Below, piece after piece: positions 11,992 through 23,176 of a stretch of DNA of 64,000 nucleotides; position 1 is the first letter of the stretch; every line of letters begins with the position of its first letter. The notes below the pieces were generated by a model. That model was not told where the DNA came from, made no database searches, and saw only the letters and a program-made list of their open reading frames with translations. The DNA comes from Stichopus chloronotus. Taxonomy: Eukaryota; Echinodermata; Holothuroidea; Aspidochirotida; Stichopodidae. The stretch covers positions 744,001-808,000 of the forward strand of contig CM037835.1 in assembly GCA_021234535.1 (NCBI GenBank), written 5' to 3'. Made by a program: the position numbers and the translations under genes.

Positions 11992-14900
11992 CTGCAACAT
12001 GCAATAACAATAATATTTAGTTTAATTTTCAAAATAACTCGATTTTGACAAAAGAATTGCAGAGTTGTAATGACTCAAGTCATTGACTCGGAGTCCACTT
12101 GAGTCACCTTTTTATTGACTCAACTTGGATTCGAGTCATAACATCAATGACTCGACTTGGGATCGAGTCAGTAACCGGAGTGACTTCACTCGAATTTTTA
12201 GCAATTGACTCAAGTTAAAATTTCAGCTCACCACTTTCTTTTATATATACTATTCATTGTTTGCAACTTCAATCATCGTAACTCGTAAGAACTATAAACT
12301 TGAAGCTCATGCCTCGTAAGCACGCCGCAGTGTGGATCCATATATCGAAACTTGAACTAAGCATAGTAAGTAGAGTAGTTACAGTTCACTTAAATTTGAC
12401 TAAACTTTTGTTACCATCCATATTAGAAGTATTTCTATATTCTGGTGATTGTACCAGAGCTGGGCGATACCCAGGTTGCACAAATGGTTTGTTGCATTTG
12501 ATATTAATATCAGATGACGTATCAATAATGCGAGAGAAAAAGAAGAAAATGAAAGCCTAAACCATGGCTACCATCTCATGTAGTATATTGTACTGTATGA
12601 TGGTTCCTTTCACGGAAGTGGTATGTATGGTACTACTCACAGAAGTCAATTAATAGAAATGTGGGGCTTTGTGTATTGTTTGCTCCCTCCATCGCACACC
12701 ATCATCCTAAAATCAATGTAGAAGTGTGACTGTTGTGAATGAAAGGACATGATGTGCGAGTGTTTAATGTTTTTTAAGTAATAGCTAATTTTTCCCCTTT
12801 TTTTTATCCTCCAAGTACTTTTCATTGTATTTCATGATAGAATATTGCATCCAAGGAAAAGTACAGAGTTTCTTATCATTTTCACAATTTAGTGAAAAAA
12901 TGTTGTCACGTGATTCTTTGAAGCCATTCAGGAAATTTGGTCGATGAATTACACTAATTCAAATGTGAATGTCATTTTCCCTTCAAGATTTACCATTGAA
13001 AGAAGAAAATTTCTGATTTTCTGATAATGAATTTCTCAGAACATCAGTGTGGTCTCCTTCCATGTTCATCACATGACAGATGTGTTTCATATGTTTATCC
13101 ATGTCATGCACTTTGTCATTTGCATACTTTTGCAGTCGTCATCTGTTCACTATTTGTAAATTTCCTTGCTTATTAGTGTACCCCTGCTTTAACATTTTGA
13201 GCCAATGGGTCACCATAACGTTAGTTTTGACTTGAAACTGCATGATAACTACTGACTCGAAATGAATTGTTCAATTATTTTTGACTTGACTCGAATTGAT
13301 CACTGACTCGGCCTGAATTAACTCGAGAACTACTGCTGACTCGACTCGATCTGTAATATGGATGACTCGACTTGTGACTCGAGCTCAAGTCGACTCGTTA
13401 CAATGCTGAAGAATTGATGTTATGAGATAAACAAGCAGTGTAGTCCTTTTGACATAACTGCAAGCAAGTGACAAGATAGTGACTGTATACCAATCTGTGC
13501 TAATCATTTGGAAACGTAATCACTGTATCCCAATAGTGTATCCCAGATAATGATGTTCTTGTGAGTGTATTTTATGTAATACTTATCATGTGCACAATGA
13601 TGACTGCATCCCAATCAATGCTTCATCACTGTATCACAATCAATGCTAATTGTGTGACAACATCATCACTATATCCCAATCAATGCTAGTCATGTGGCAA
13701 CATCATTAGTGTATCTCATGCAACATGGTGCTGCTCATGTGACAAAATGATTAGTGTATCAAACGCAATGCTAATGTGACACCATCATCACTGTATCCCA
13801 GTTAATGCTAATCATGTGACATCATTAGTGTATCCCATTCAATCATGTTAGAAAATCATGACTGCATCCCCATCACTGCTAAGCAAGGCTAATACTGTGA
13901 CAATGCATCACTGTGAAAACATTCTCACATCTGTCCTAGTTAATGCTAATCATGTGACATCATCATCATTATAACTCAATCTATAGTGGTCATGTGACAG
14001 CAGCATCATTACTCTCCTAAGCCAGGCTAATCGTGTGACAATTCACTGCATCTCAAGCAATGTGTATCATATGACAATATCATCGCAGTATAATCCCATG
14101 CAATACTTGTAAATGTGATAAAATCATTAGTGTATCCCAAACAATTTGCTAATTGTGTGACAACTACATCCCTGTATCCCAGTCTGTGTTAATCATCATC
14201 AATGTATACCAACAATAACTATCATGTCACAAAACCTTAAGTATCCGGGGCATTGTTAATAAGGCAACAAGGAAATCACTGTATCCCAATTAATACTCTT
14301 AATATATACATAATCATTGTATCTCAATCAATGGTAATCATGTGACAACATCATCAGTGTATCAAATGCAATCCTAATCATGTGACGACCTCGTCGCTCT
14401 ATCCCACCAACGCTTATCATGTGAGAACATCATATCCAAACAATGGTAATCATGTGACAACATTTTCGCTGTGTCACAAACAATGCAAATCATATTGGGA
14501 TACTGTATAATTCCATGCAATGTATCTATCATGTGACAAAAGCATTAGTGTAACCCACACAATGCAGTTAATCATGTATCCCAATCAATGCTAGTCATGT
14601 GACACAACATCATTTTATTGCATACAATGTTAATCATGTGCAAACATATCAATGTGTCCCTATCATAAACAATGCTGATTATGTGATAACATCAGTGTAT
14701 ATCAAACAACGCTAATCATATGACAACATCATCACTCTATCCCAAGCAATACTTGTCGTTTGACAAAATCATTAGTGTATCCTAAACCACATTTGTATCT
14801 TAACCAATCCTGTAACAAAATCTTTGTAGGCCTTTTTCCTCAATGTTAGTAAACGTTATTTGTACAATGAAAGGTTAATCCACGCTTACCGGCCCATTGA

Positions 14901-17150
14901 TAGAAGTTTAATGCACGATAGAAGGTTAATGCAAGCGATGCACAAGGGCGCAGCGAGAGTCCTCCAACAATAGCATAAACTTTCAGCTAATGCTCGGGTC
15001 CGCAATTGATTAACCTTGTTCATTATTACAATGCTAGATTTTGATAAAAGAGAAAAGTTGGGTCGATAAATAACCGAATTTTCCTTGAGGATGAACCCCG
15101 TAAAAAGGTAAACACGATTCACAACATGGCAACAATGTTCGTGAGTGGTAGATAAAGTTTTACCATTGTTTTGTGTAAGATAGCAGACGACAAAACCGCT
15201 GGTGATTTTACTCTGGAAGTTGTCAGTAGGTTAATGCACTATCACCTGACTTAATAAGCCAATAGGAGTTGAGGATTCTACGTATAAATGAAGTGGAGTC
15301 TATGTGAGTGAGGCTGAGACTGAATTGTCCTATAGTGCTACAATTTACGTTCTATTCTATGAAGTTTACGTTACTTGTCACTTACTGTTCAAACAGCTCA
15401 ACTGAATTCCGAGAAAGAGCAAAACATACAGCAGTCACGTGGTCATAGTTGCAAGCAGTGTTATCAAAACTGGCCACATATTTGTTAGAAGAAACTGTGA
15501 GATCTTTCCTGTTGAAAGTTCAAAACAAGAGAAAGCACTTTAAAGGGATGGTCATTGAAGCAATTTGATTAATGCAAAGTCAATTAGTGGTGCATACAGT
15601 CGGTGCTCCATTAACACATTACAAACAGGCCTAATTCACTACCAAAGCAACACAAATAATCCACTACTAATGCAATGCATTGAATAGTGCACCATCAAAA
15701 CAATGCGAGTAGTAAACCATTAAACTGAAAATAGTCCGTCGTTAAAATAATTTTCCATAAGTTAAATGCAACTAGCTCACAAAATGATACAAGTAATGCA
15801 CCGATTAAGCTATACCTGTACACAGGTAACGTAAAATATGAGAAGTGCACGATGGAAGTAATGTTTAGTATGAAGAATGCAAATAATGTCCTGACATTAC
15901 AGCAATCAAGTGACTGTACTGCACCTTTAAAGCCAATATGAAGACTGTAACTTTAAAGCAACAGCTTGTAGATGGTCTTTAGAAATCCTTACCAAACGCA
16001 ATCGCTGCATTCAACTTGATCATTTCTTGTTCCGATTAATTTCACTTTAATTTGACCCTCTTGTTCACCTTTGGTCGTATCGCATCCCGGAGTAGTTCTC
16101 ATCTTTAGGCGGAATCGATCATACTGAAAGAGAACCAAATATTGAATCAAATTCAAACCCACTGGAACATGAAAAAAAGTAGAGATTAATCGATAATCAG
16201 TGAACAAGAAATACTATATTTGCTGTAATAAGGGAAACGTACCCTCCCACTGTTTGTTTATTTTCTTTTCTCTTGTTTTACTGTGTCTCTACGATTATGG
16301 CACTTGGAGTTTGAGTTGTTGATCCTCAGACCTGCTGCAACATCAGGTAATCACAAAGAATACTGTGTCGACCTTTAGGCGTAAGTCACATCAGAGCGAT
16401 ATGTTGGATTCAATTCCAATCCAAGTTTTGCAAGTTTCTTCCCCAAAATTAATCGAAAAGACCCAAAAAGTGTCGCGATCTTATACAAGCATATGAAGCG
16501 TTGCTGACGATTGCTAAAATACAATGCCAACAATTCATGGCGTTACGTCATCTCAAAAGACAGCTTTTATAGAATAGAAATGAAAAAAAAATATCGAAAC
16601 GATTTGAAACAAACCTGTGCAGTACGGTCGCATATTATAGATTAGATCGGATGGGGACAATAGGAAAATTGCTAGGATCAGATTTTCAAGTTGATGTAGC
16701 ACGATAGCCCATTAGGGACAAAATCCAAGTTTTAAAACAACTTAATTATTTGATTAAGCAACTTTAATAACTTGATTAATCACACTAGATAATGAAACAA
16801 ATGAAAAGTAATAACGTACGTAATAACGTGACCGTAGTGTAGTGTGACCAATATAAACGAGAGTGCTGATGTATTGTTGCAGCCGGTGTGACCCGTCGGC
16901 CTATAGAAGTAGGTCTACACCCTCAACAGTGTTGACATGTAGTACTGCAAAACTAGGGAATGATAGTTCAACCTACCTTGACATTGTGTGTGTTAAATTT
17001 CAAACGTAGAACATTGGAAATTATAAAAACACAGATAGCGATTCCGGTGATTGGTAAAGTATACACACACATAACATGCCATGGGTTAGTTACAGTTGTA
17101 CATATTGTTGAATTGGCGTATGATGGAGTTGGCACTGTGCTAGTATTCAT
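9195..17150 (-). CDS. Polycystin-1/REJ-like multipass membrane protein, four exons (unrecognised gene)
   Basis: Exons, 5' to 3' on the minus strand: 17150-16977 (ATG at 17150), 16123-15993, 15508-15386, 11991-9195. Donors are gtaggt, gtaagg and gtaagt; acceptors end ctttcag, caacag and ttgcag. Phases 0, 2 and 2 match at all three joins and create Trp102 and Gln143 as split codons. The product is about 1074 residues: a short extracellular N terminus with two N-glycosylation sequons (NTS, NST), TM1 at about 25-47, a PLAT/LH2-like domain at 59-142, membrane segments near 206-226, 239-258 and 289-312, a polar loop of about 700 residues, and two more segments near 1015-1035 and 1042-1067. This order matches TM1-PLAT-TM2-TM3-loop-TM4-TM5 of polycystin-1 family proteins, without the large ectodomain or the C-terminal channel-like bundle. 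The gene model is strong; the family assignment rests on topology and weak motifs. Confidence 0.72.
12060..13408. mobile_element. Non-autonomous hAT-type transposon with perfect 8-bp target duplication
   Basis: AAGAATTG stands at both 12052-12059 and 13409-13416. The element between them begins CAGAGTTGTAATGACTC and ends (read inward on the other strand) CAGCATTGTAACGAGTC, giving imperfect terminal inverted repeats that start with CAG. Inside each end, about 130-170 bases consist of many direct and inverted copies of GACTCGAGTC-like sequence. CAG termini with an 8-bp duplication are features of the hAT superfamily (established knowledge). The 1.35-kb interior has no transposase-like frame. 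It sits in intron 3 of the polycystin-like gene. Confidence 0.85.
13430..14815. repeat. Degenerate satellite, about 38-45 bp unit, with repeated TCATGTGAC
   Basis: About 30 diverged units of the form (caatgctaatcatgtgacaa)-(catcatcactgtatcccaat) fill 1.4 kb of intron 3. At least nine exact copies of TCATGTGAC are visible (for example near 13734, 13812, 13950, 14340, 14380, 14450, 14530). Units vary by small insertions and deletions, so this is an old array. Confidence 0.85.
15229..15290 (+). promoter_or_regulatory. CCAAT module, left copy (plus orientation) with TATAAAT
   Basis: CCAATAGGAGTTGAGGATTC at 15259-15278 is repeated exactly, inverted, at 17589-17608; similarity extends about 30 bases upstream through a TAATGCAC motif. 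TATAAAT follows at 15283-15289. If active it would drive transcription rightwards, antisense to exons 3-1 of the polycystin-like gene. Promoter activity is an inference. Confidence 0.35.
15386..17150 (-). CDS. Exons 1-3 of the polycystin-like gene: TM1 and PLAT-like domain
   Basis: Exon 1 (58 codons) begins MNTSTVPTPSYANST and holds one hydrophobic helix, WHVMCVYTLPITGIAICVF. Its frame is closed upstream by a TAA about 85 bases before the ATG, so this can be the true start, although possible acceptors (tatcag, ttcgcag) just upstream leave room for an earlier exon. Exon 2 begins YDRFRLKMRTTPG and continues with IKVKLIGTRND, the beta-strand pattern seen at the start of PLAT domains. Exon 3 gives WKDLTVSSNKYVASFD and then VTAVCFALSRNSVELF. 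In polycystin-1 relatives the PLAT domain likewise follows TM1 directly on the cytoplasmic side. The usual Trp-rich PLAT core (WHDN) is missing, so the domain is divergent or the call is wrong. Confidence 0.6.
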
Positions 17151-17548
17151 GTTGATGCCGGTGGCTAGCTGCGAAGTAAACCTGATAACTATATCACAGA
17201 TATGATTGTAAATGTTTTGCTTGTGGTTGATTTAAAATACCTTGTTCAAACAATGCACCGTTTTTATGACGCAAGTTGCGTCTGTAAGCGTGATAGCTGT
17301 CAATATGCAGAAGTAATGTACCAGTACATGCCACCGGCCACGCATTGCTTAACGAACGCGTTTTTCACGCATAATATACCTATGCTGATAAACGCTATAG
17401 ATGTTCTTAACATTACGCTATTGCGTTTCAATGTTTATGCTGATTACACATGGAGCTGTGTTATCGACACGCGCAAGTTTCATAGCGATCAAAACAAAAG
17501 AGACGTGCAGCGTCGCGTTGTGGCTCGTATCTTAGTCATACCATTGAT

Positions 17549-17639
17549 CTTTATATGCACAGATCTGTGGTTCATACATACTTAGTAGGAATCCTCAACT
17601 CCTATTGGCCCATTTCAGTCATGTGGCCGTGCATTATCC
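17549..17639 (-). promoter_or_regulatory. Candidate promoter of the polycystin-like gene (CCAAT module and TATAAAG)
   Basis: Read on the minus strand: TAATGCAC, then CCAATAGGAGTTGAGGATTC (17608-17589), then ATATAAAG (17556-17549), about 50 bases from CCAAT to TATA and about 400 bases upstream of the ATG at 17150. The spacing fits a CCAAT/TATA promoter. The region 17150-17585 is also richer in CG dinucleotides than its surroundings. Confidence 0.4.
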
Positions 17640-17654
17640 GATGGATGAAACGTT

Positions 17655-17815
17655 CATGGTTGCTTCAATTACAGTAATTACAGCAACTAGTTACAGTTAC
17701 AGTTGATTCAAAGAAAAATGTTACTTGTTAACTCTTCACAGAGTCAACTTTGAAATGAGTAACTAGGTAAAGTTACTTTTCTGGCTTTTGTAACTAGTTA
17801 GCCTTACAACATACA
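17655..17815. repeat. GTAACT-rich tract, probable transposon terminus
   Basis: Many copies of AGTTAC/GTAACT in both orientations, ending GTAACTAGTTAGCCTTACAA. A comparable tract lies at about 20950-21085. Such tracts resemble ends of hAT-like elements, but I found no target duplication to fix borders. Confidence 0.35.
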
Positions 17816-18409
17816 ATGAGTTTAAATGACAGTGTTGTCTGTTTTAGATGGATTACATTTGTGACGTCTTCCCAAGGGAGCCCAAAAAAGACACCGCATC
17901 TGTTCAATTAATGGACTGGAAGTTACATGGGACGGTAGCCAAGTAGGCCTGGCCTACAATGAGTTATTATTTTGACACTTTTCTAAACAATGGGTGATCA
18001 TCGGTTGTAGGCCAGATCGGAGGAACTGACACTTCGTAGGTCAATTCTTAACATAGCAATTTTTTTGTTACGACCCGTTTTCACGTAACAGAGTTTACAG
18101 AGTGCAAACTTGACTGCTGTTCAGAATTTTAATGTAAGATCAACAAGGGATTAGTTCTGAACGAAATTCAGTTGGAATCAAGCAATCAAATTGTTAATTC
18201 TTCTGATAGGTCAAAGGTTATAGCATGTGGTTAGATAAGTCTTTCATTGTCCCGTGATAGATATGAGGTGTTCATCAATTAGAGGGAAAGTTCGTTTTGT
18301 GATTATTTTAGCTGAAATTGACCATTTTGGAATTCGCACCAATTGTCTTCATCTTAACAGACCACTGAGGGATATCATAACGAATGCCCATAGTGTATGT
18401 CATTGACAG

Positions 18410-18745
18410 CTACATAATAAAAAGTATTTGTTTCCCTGGCAAATTTGGTCTGCGAATACTGTAGCTTTGACCCGAGCTAGAAGTTCCTTTACACAGGACA
18501 TCATAAATGTTCTTCTGTACAAAGTTATTACAATAAAGTCGATGAGAATGAGAACAGGGCCCTTCGGAATGTATATATTGTTTACCCTGACGGGTAACCC
18601 GAAGTGTATGCTTTAAGTGGATAGTTTTAAGGTTATCCACAATCTCTAAAGACAGCTCTCTCAAACCGGAACATTGTTTGGCAATCTTGTGCTTTCTACG
18701 GTCTTTTTCTCCGAACACTATAGACTCCAAAGTCTTTAGAGGGCC
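18410..18745 (-). pseudogene. LRR-like coding fragment
   Basis: The minus strand is open for about 110 codons and contains LKTLESIVFG, KIAKQCSGLRELSLE and VDNLKTIHL, which look like consecutive leucine-rich repeats. There is a possible acceptor (ccctctaaag) before the first motif, but no ATG, no clear donor and no neighbouring exons. It may be a lone exon, a relic, or coincidence; it lies in repeat-rich DNA. Confidence 0.25.
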
Positions 18746-18769
18746 ACCAATGATTTATGGAACTTTATG

Positions 18770-19760
18770 AGTTCTCGCCTTTACAGTCTACGAGACCAAA
18801 GGTCCACGAGACTAAAGGTCCACGAGAGTAGCGGAGGCATCAGGATTTTAGATGGGGGGGGGGGGGACAAATGGAGGGCAAAAGAAACTGTTGAAGGGCA
18901 AAAATTACCCGCGTAGCGCGTAATCGAGCGCAAAGCGCGGTCTTAAGAGTAGAGTCCTGGCTCCCTTCTTAGGGTCCCTGGTGGGGTCCACGGAAAAAAA
19001 AACAGGTAGGGGTCCAGGGGAGAAACCCCCGGAAACTCTGCCGTTTTGGCATGTCTTACGGATGCAAAATTTAATCTCAGGATAGGTACATTTTTGTTCA
19101 AAGTGCGTCATTATACGCAAAGATTTCAAACTATTTTGTTTCGGCTATTCCTCTCCCCTAAGTTGACAAGATGAGAACTTAGGACCCCCTTATGGGTTTC
19201 ATGGGCAAGGCCACGATGGGTGTCCACCAGATTTCTGAGTTCTTAGCATATTTCTGTGTGAAAAATTGAGTCTCAGGATAATAAATATGAAAACTTTCGA
19301 CCCCTTGTGGGGTGTAGAGGCAAAGTCGGTTGGGGCTCCAGTCCCCGGAAACAATCAGGTTTAAGCATATCTCTTGGAGTACATACATATGTATGCATTT
19401 CTCACAAGCTGCAACGAAATGCAGGAAAAAATCCGGCCGGACTTTTACAAAAATTAAGCCGGAACGGAAACCGGAACCGGGTTTTATTTCACTATCCGAC
19501 CGGATAGTGCCCTTTGCATCCCTACCCCTTTTCCCATTTTCGGCATCTCTGACATTTTGTTTTTCACATTTTAATTCTCGTGGAATGCCCCGTTTTGGGT
19601 AATTTCTATTCCGAATGGAGGAGGTAGATTTTTCAAAAAAGTTTAAGATTGTTCCTTGATCATGGTTAGGTTCATGATCTGGGGTTAGAGTTACGTGTTC
19701 GTAGACCTGGGATACTTGGGCTGTTCTTTCATAATTCATAATGTTCAGTCAGAATTTGCA
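18770..19760. repeat. Composite dispersed-repeat block
   Basis: A G homopolymer at about 18856-18867 is followed by CGCGTAGCGCG and GAGCGCAAAGCGCG motifs and then by several lines where 'ccccgg(a)aac' and 'gggg tccagggg' recur. Near 19430-19505 there are alternating CCGG/GGAACCGG blocks ending in a CCGACCGGATAG palindrome, typical of transposon ends in marine animals. The 186-codon minus-strand frame over 19179-19739 spans these repeats and shows no domain, so I do not call it a gene. Confidence 0.45.
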
Positions 19761-22700
19761 AAATTCAAAGAGATTCCGTCATTTTGGAATCATGAGTGTG
19801 GCCTTATTCCAAGAAGATGTTTCGTCCATTGGCATGACTTATCTCCATTCGTCCTGTGAAAAAAATGATTAAGCACAAACACTTCTCACTCACTGTATTG
19901 ATTCTCTGCCGAGTTCCTTTCTCTCTCCGTCACTCTTTATCGTACCCCCTTTTCTCTCCTTCTTACTTCTATCGTTTTTCCCTTTTTCTTGTCACTCACA
20001 TCTCAGCATCTGGCCCAAGGCAGCCATGCATGGACCTAGCAGTCTGACCGCCTATATGTCCTTGGTCTATGCCTATACATGTAGTAGCTATATGCTGTCA
20101 CTATCACAGTCCGCTGTCTACGCAAAATATGACATAACTTAAAACACAAAATCTCTTTTAAAAATATATCACTGAGAGAGTTCTCCTCTGCTTTTATTTT
20201 TCTCGTAAACAGGTGTAAAACTTTTAAAGTTGACCTCCGTCCTGAGCTCTCAAGCGCGAAAGGAGAGGGATTTTACACTATACTGTACCCTAACTTTGAA
20301 ATTATATTTTTCTTGAGACCTTGGAAGTTTGAGGGCCATTGACGTCAGGTTTTCGTCATATAGAGAAAGATCAAAGTGACACGATTCTAGTGATCATGGA
20401 CTATGCTTCGAAAGTGATTATGATGTTTGAATTCTTAATTCAAAGACAAAAGTTTTGTTTCTCTTTTTAATTTCCAATTTGAGTATTGTAGAGATAAATT
20501 GGTCAATGTTTTTAATATGGACAAATTAATCTGAACAAATGTGGAGAAAAAGTAAAAAGAAAAAAAATTAATTGTTTCTCGTTTTAAACTTTCTGTAAAA
20601 AAATTTAAAACAAAGTTTGTTTCGTTTTTAATTTTTGCAAAGGAAATATTGTTTCGGGTTTGCTTTTGAGTTATTGTATATTTTTAAACAAAAAATAAAT
20701 TTTCTTTTTTGTTTTTAATTATTTGGTAAAGTTTCTAAAAGAATTTTTTGCGTTTCGTTTTAATTTTTTTTATCTTGATTGCATTTTGATGGTATTTTTC
20801 ATGGCGCCATTATAGTCTTCCATAGAGAATAGAGATGAATTGCTGCATGGCTCACTCATGATTCAGCTTAGTGCGTCCACAATGGATTTCTGTGTCAAAG
20901 CCCAATCAAAGTGAAACTTAATCATAGTGACTGAAATTTAAGCCCAACGTTGCAGAAAAGTTACAGCAAAGTTAGCGAAGACTTGTAACTTGTTAATTGC
21001 TCTTTTACACATTGACAAAAATAATTTTTTACATAGCTCCGTTACACAAAATATAAATCGTTACAGTAAAGACGTTACTTGGAAGTCGTTATTCCTCAAC
21101 CATATGTTGTACAAATATACCGAGCACCTTAACTTAATCCTGCTTTACAAACTTTTCAAATAGATTGGAGACAACTTTAACAGATGGTCATCGGAAGTAA
21201 TCTTATCATCGCTTATAATGCAGATACATTATGCTCTTGTTTAACATTTTGTAAACGCATTTTTTTGGCTGTGAGTACAGCATAAATCATTTATCATTAC
21301 AACCGTTCATTCCAAAGACGTGGGGGGGGGGGGGGGTTAGATTTCTTTTCAACTTGTTGGGGGATGGGTGAACTGTATCGGAATATCTGAAATTGTGCAA
21401 GCTAATTTTGCACACATTAGGGAGGGGACAACCTGAAGTCCAAAATGGGTAGGGACCATGTGCCCATCTCAGCACACCTGGAGGGGGGGGGGGGGTAGAA
21501 AGAGGTCCGTTTGAACCTGAGGGTCTCTGGTTTAATTTTCTCAGAAACTACAGGAAACTGGTTTTACAGATTTCATTTCAGAGGTACACAAACGTAGGCT
21601 AGTCCCGAGGGAGGGGTATAAGGGGAGGGGTGTTGTCTTACTAAGGCCTAAGCCAGGATTTCAAATCAGTCAGTTCACAGATGACCTACGTGACATGAGG
21701 AGAGGTTTAAGGGAAAGGATCATGTTTGCCCTTCTTAGTTGCCCAATCTTGGTGCAAAACTGACCTTTTTTACACTGCAAAAAACCTAAAATAAAGGTAT
21801 AAAGGTTAAAAAGTATTAGAGGGGACTGAGTGCCGTTAGGACTACCTAAGCTCAGGACCACCATCTGTTTGCGCGGAGCGTAGGAGAAAAAGTTTGGCTT
21901 TTCAAACCCTCCCTGTCGTTCTGAGCTGCATGTACCCAGCCTGGAAATAGGAATTTCGTGCCTGCAATTTCTCGATTAGGCTAATGAGAAGAAAATCAAT
22001 GTATGAAAAATTGGTAGTACATCTCAGATGGGTTGAGAAGATACAAGAACCATAATGAATTATTCATCCTGTTTCATTTATTCTTGGAACAGTTGGCAAA
22101 TAGAAGGGGGAGTTGGATTGGGGAACATACCTTTAGACCCCACTTTTTCATTTTTTAAAACAATTCCAGCTTTAAAAAACATGAAGAAAAAATTGAAAAT
22201 GACACTTTGATGATACTTTTAAGAAGTAGGATTGACGCAGTTTTAAATTGTAGTATGGCAGAATACTGGTTCGTATTGGCAATACTTACGTTGCATTGAC
22301 AACCAAGGCTTTTGAGGGATTTATTTATTTCTTAAATTCAGAGTTATTTTTTCAAAAAATAGAGCAACATTTTTTTTTCCAGAATCTATGCCATCATTAA
22401 TGTTAAAAGTATTAATTGACAGTTCGTAGAGGCCCATTGCCAATGATGCGTCCTGCGTGAAATATGCCGACCGTGCTACTGTGAATTCCATCCCTCGTCA
22501 CGGCCAGGTACTCGCACTGCTGCGTAGAGGCAACAGAGGCATGTTTGTCCAGTTGAAACATCGAATCAACGATTTCAAACCTTTATGGACACCTTGTTTC
22601 AATTATGTTTGTTTCTCTCTTTCGTCTTTGTTTTAAATGTCACAAAAAGGTCACACTTGTGAAGTCCGGCTGTTCTCCAGTCCCACCCCTTGTTTACACC

Positions 22701-23176
22701 CACCCCCCTTAGTTTAGGTCTACCATTTTTCTTCAACTCCGTCAAATGATCATCCTCCCCTCCTCTCCTTGGGTTTTTGTTTGCTCTCCTCTGATTTTCA
22801 CCATCATCCAACTCGTCCCCCAAATTTCTGTGGTGTAGTGTGGTGGGGCAGGGTGCCCCCACCCCGCTACAACTCTGTATAAACTCAATTATTCTTGAAA
22901 TAAAGGTTACGTAAATAACATGGATAACGAAAGAGGTATCATGCAAGTCCCTCTTTTGACATCAAAAACTTGCATACTAAGCCAATATTTGATCACGATG
23001 AGGTTGCAAAAGACTTCTGGATGATTTTCGGCTATTTTCAACACAGCCAATCTTCAAAAATGCCATTTTCATATCACATAGCAGTTACGTAACTGAATTG
23101 CGTAGCGAGGGCGGTATGTCACATTGAACGACAAGGACATTGGTGATTAGGTAACGTTCTCTCACGAAGAGGCAAG
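19761..23176. other. Intergenic DNA upstream of COA3
   Basis: No gene seen. It contains pyrimidine-rich and AT-rich simple stretches (20440-20780), a second GTAACT tract (about 20950-21085) and G homopolymers at about 21321 and 21483 in repeat-like context. The last 100 bases before 23177 are comparatively CG-rich and probably contain the COA3 promoter and 5' UTR; there is no TATA box in them. Confidence 0.45.

Noticed and set aside
11992..12032. Fourteen codons (starting TTG) in frame before the last exon of the polycystin-like gene
   Set aside because: They are the end of the intron: a good acceptor (tattgttattgcatgttgcag) separates them from the exon and the phase with exon 3 is exact.
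11991..15993. Direct splice of polycystin-like exon 2 to the last exon
   Set aside because: It would create a TGA at the join (TG+A); inserting exon 3 (15508-15386) restores phase at both joins.
17202..17585. 127-codon plus-strand open frame in a CG-richer stretch, with RRVVARILVIPLIFICTDLW near its end
   Set aside because: No family motif, no good start context, and it lies antisense over the promoter and exon 1 region of the minus-strand gene; the opposite gene explains the composition better.
19179..19739. 186-codon minus-strand open frame
   Set aside because: It spans CCGG-rich and other dispersed repeats, has no recognisable domain and no splice support.
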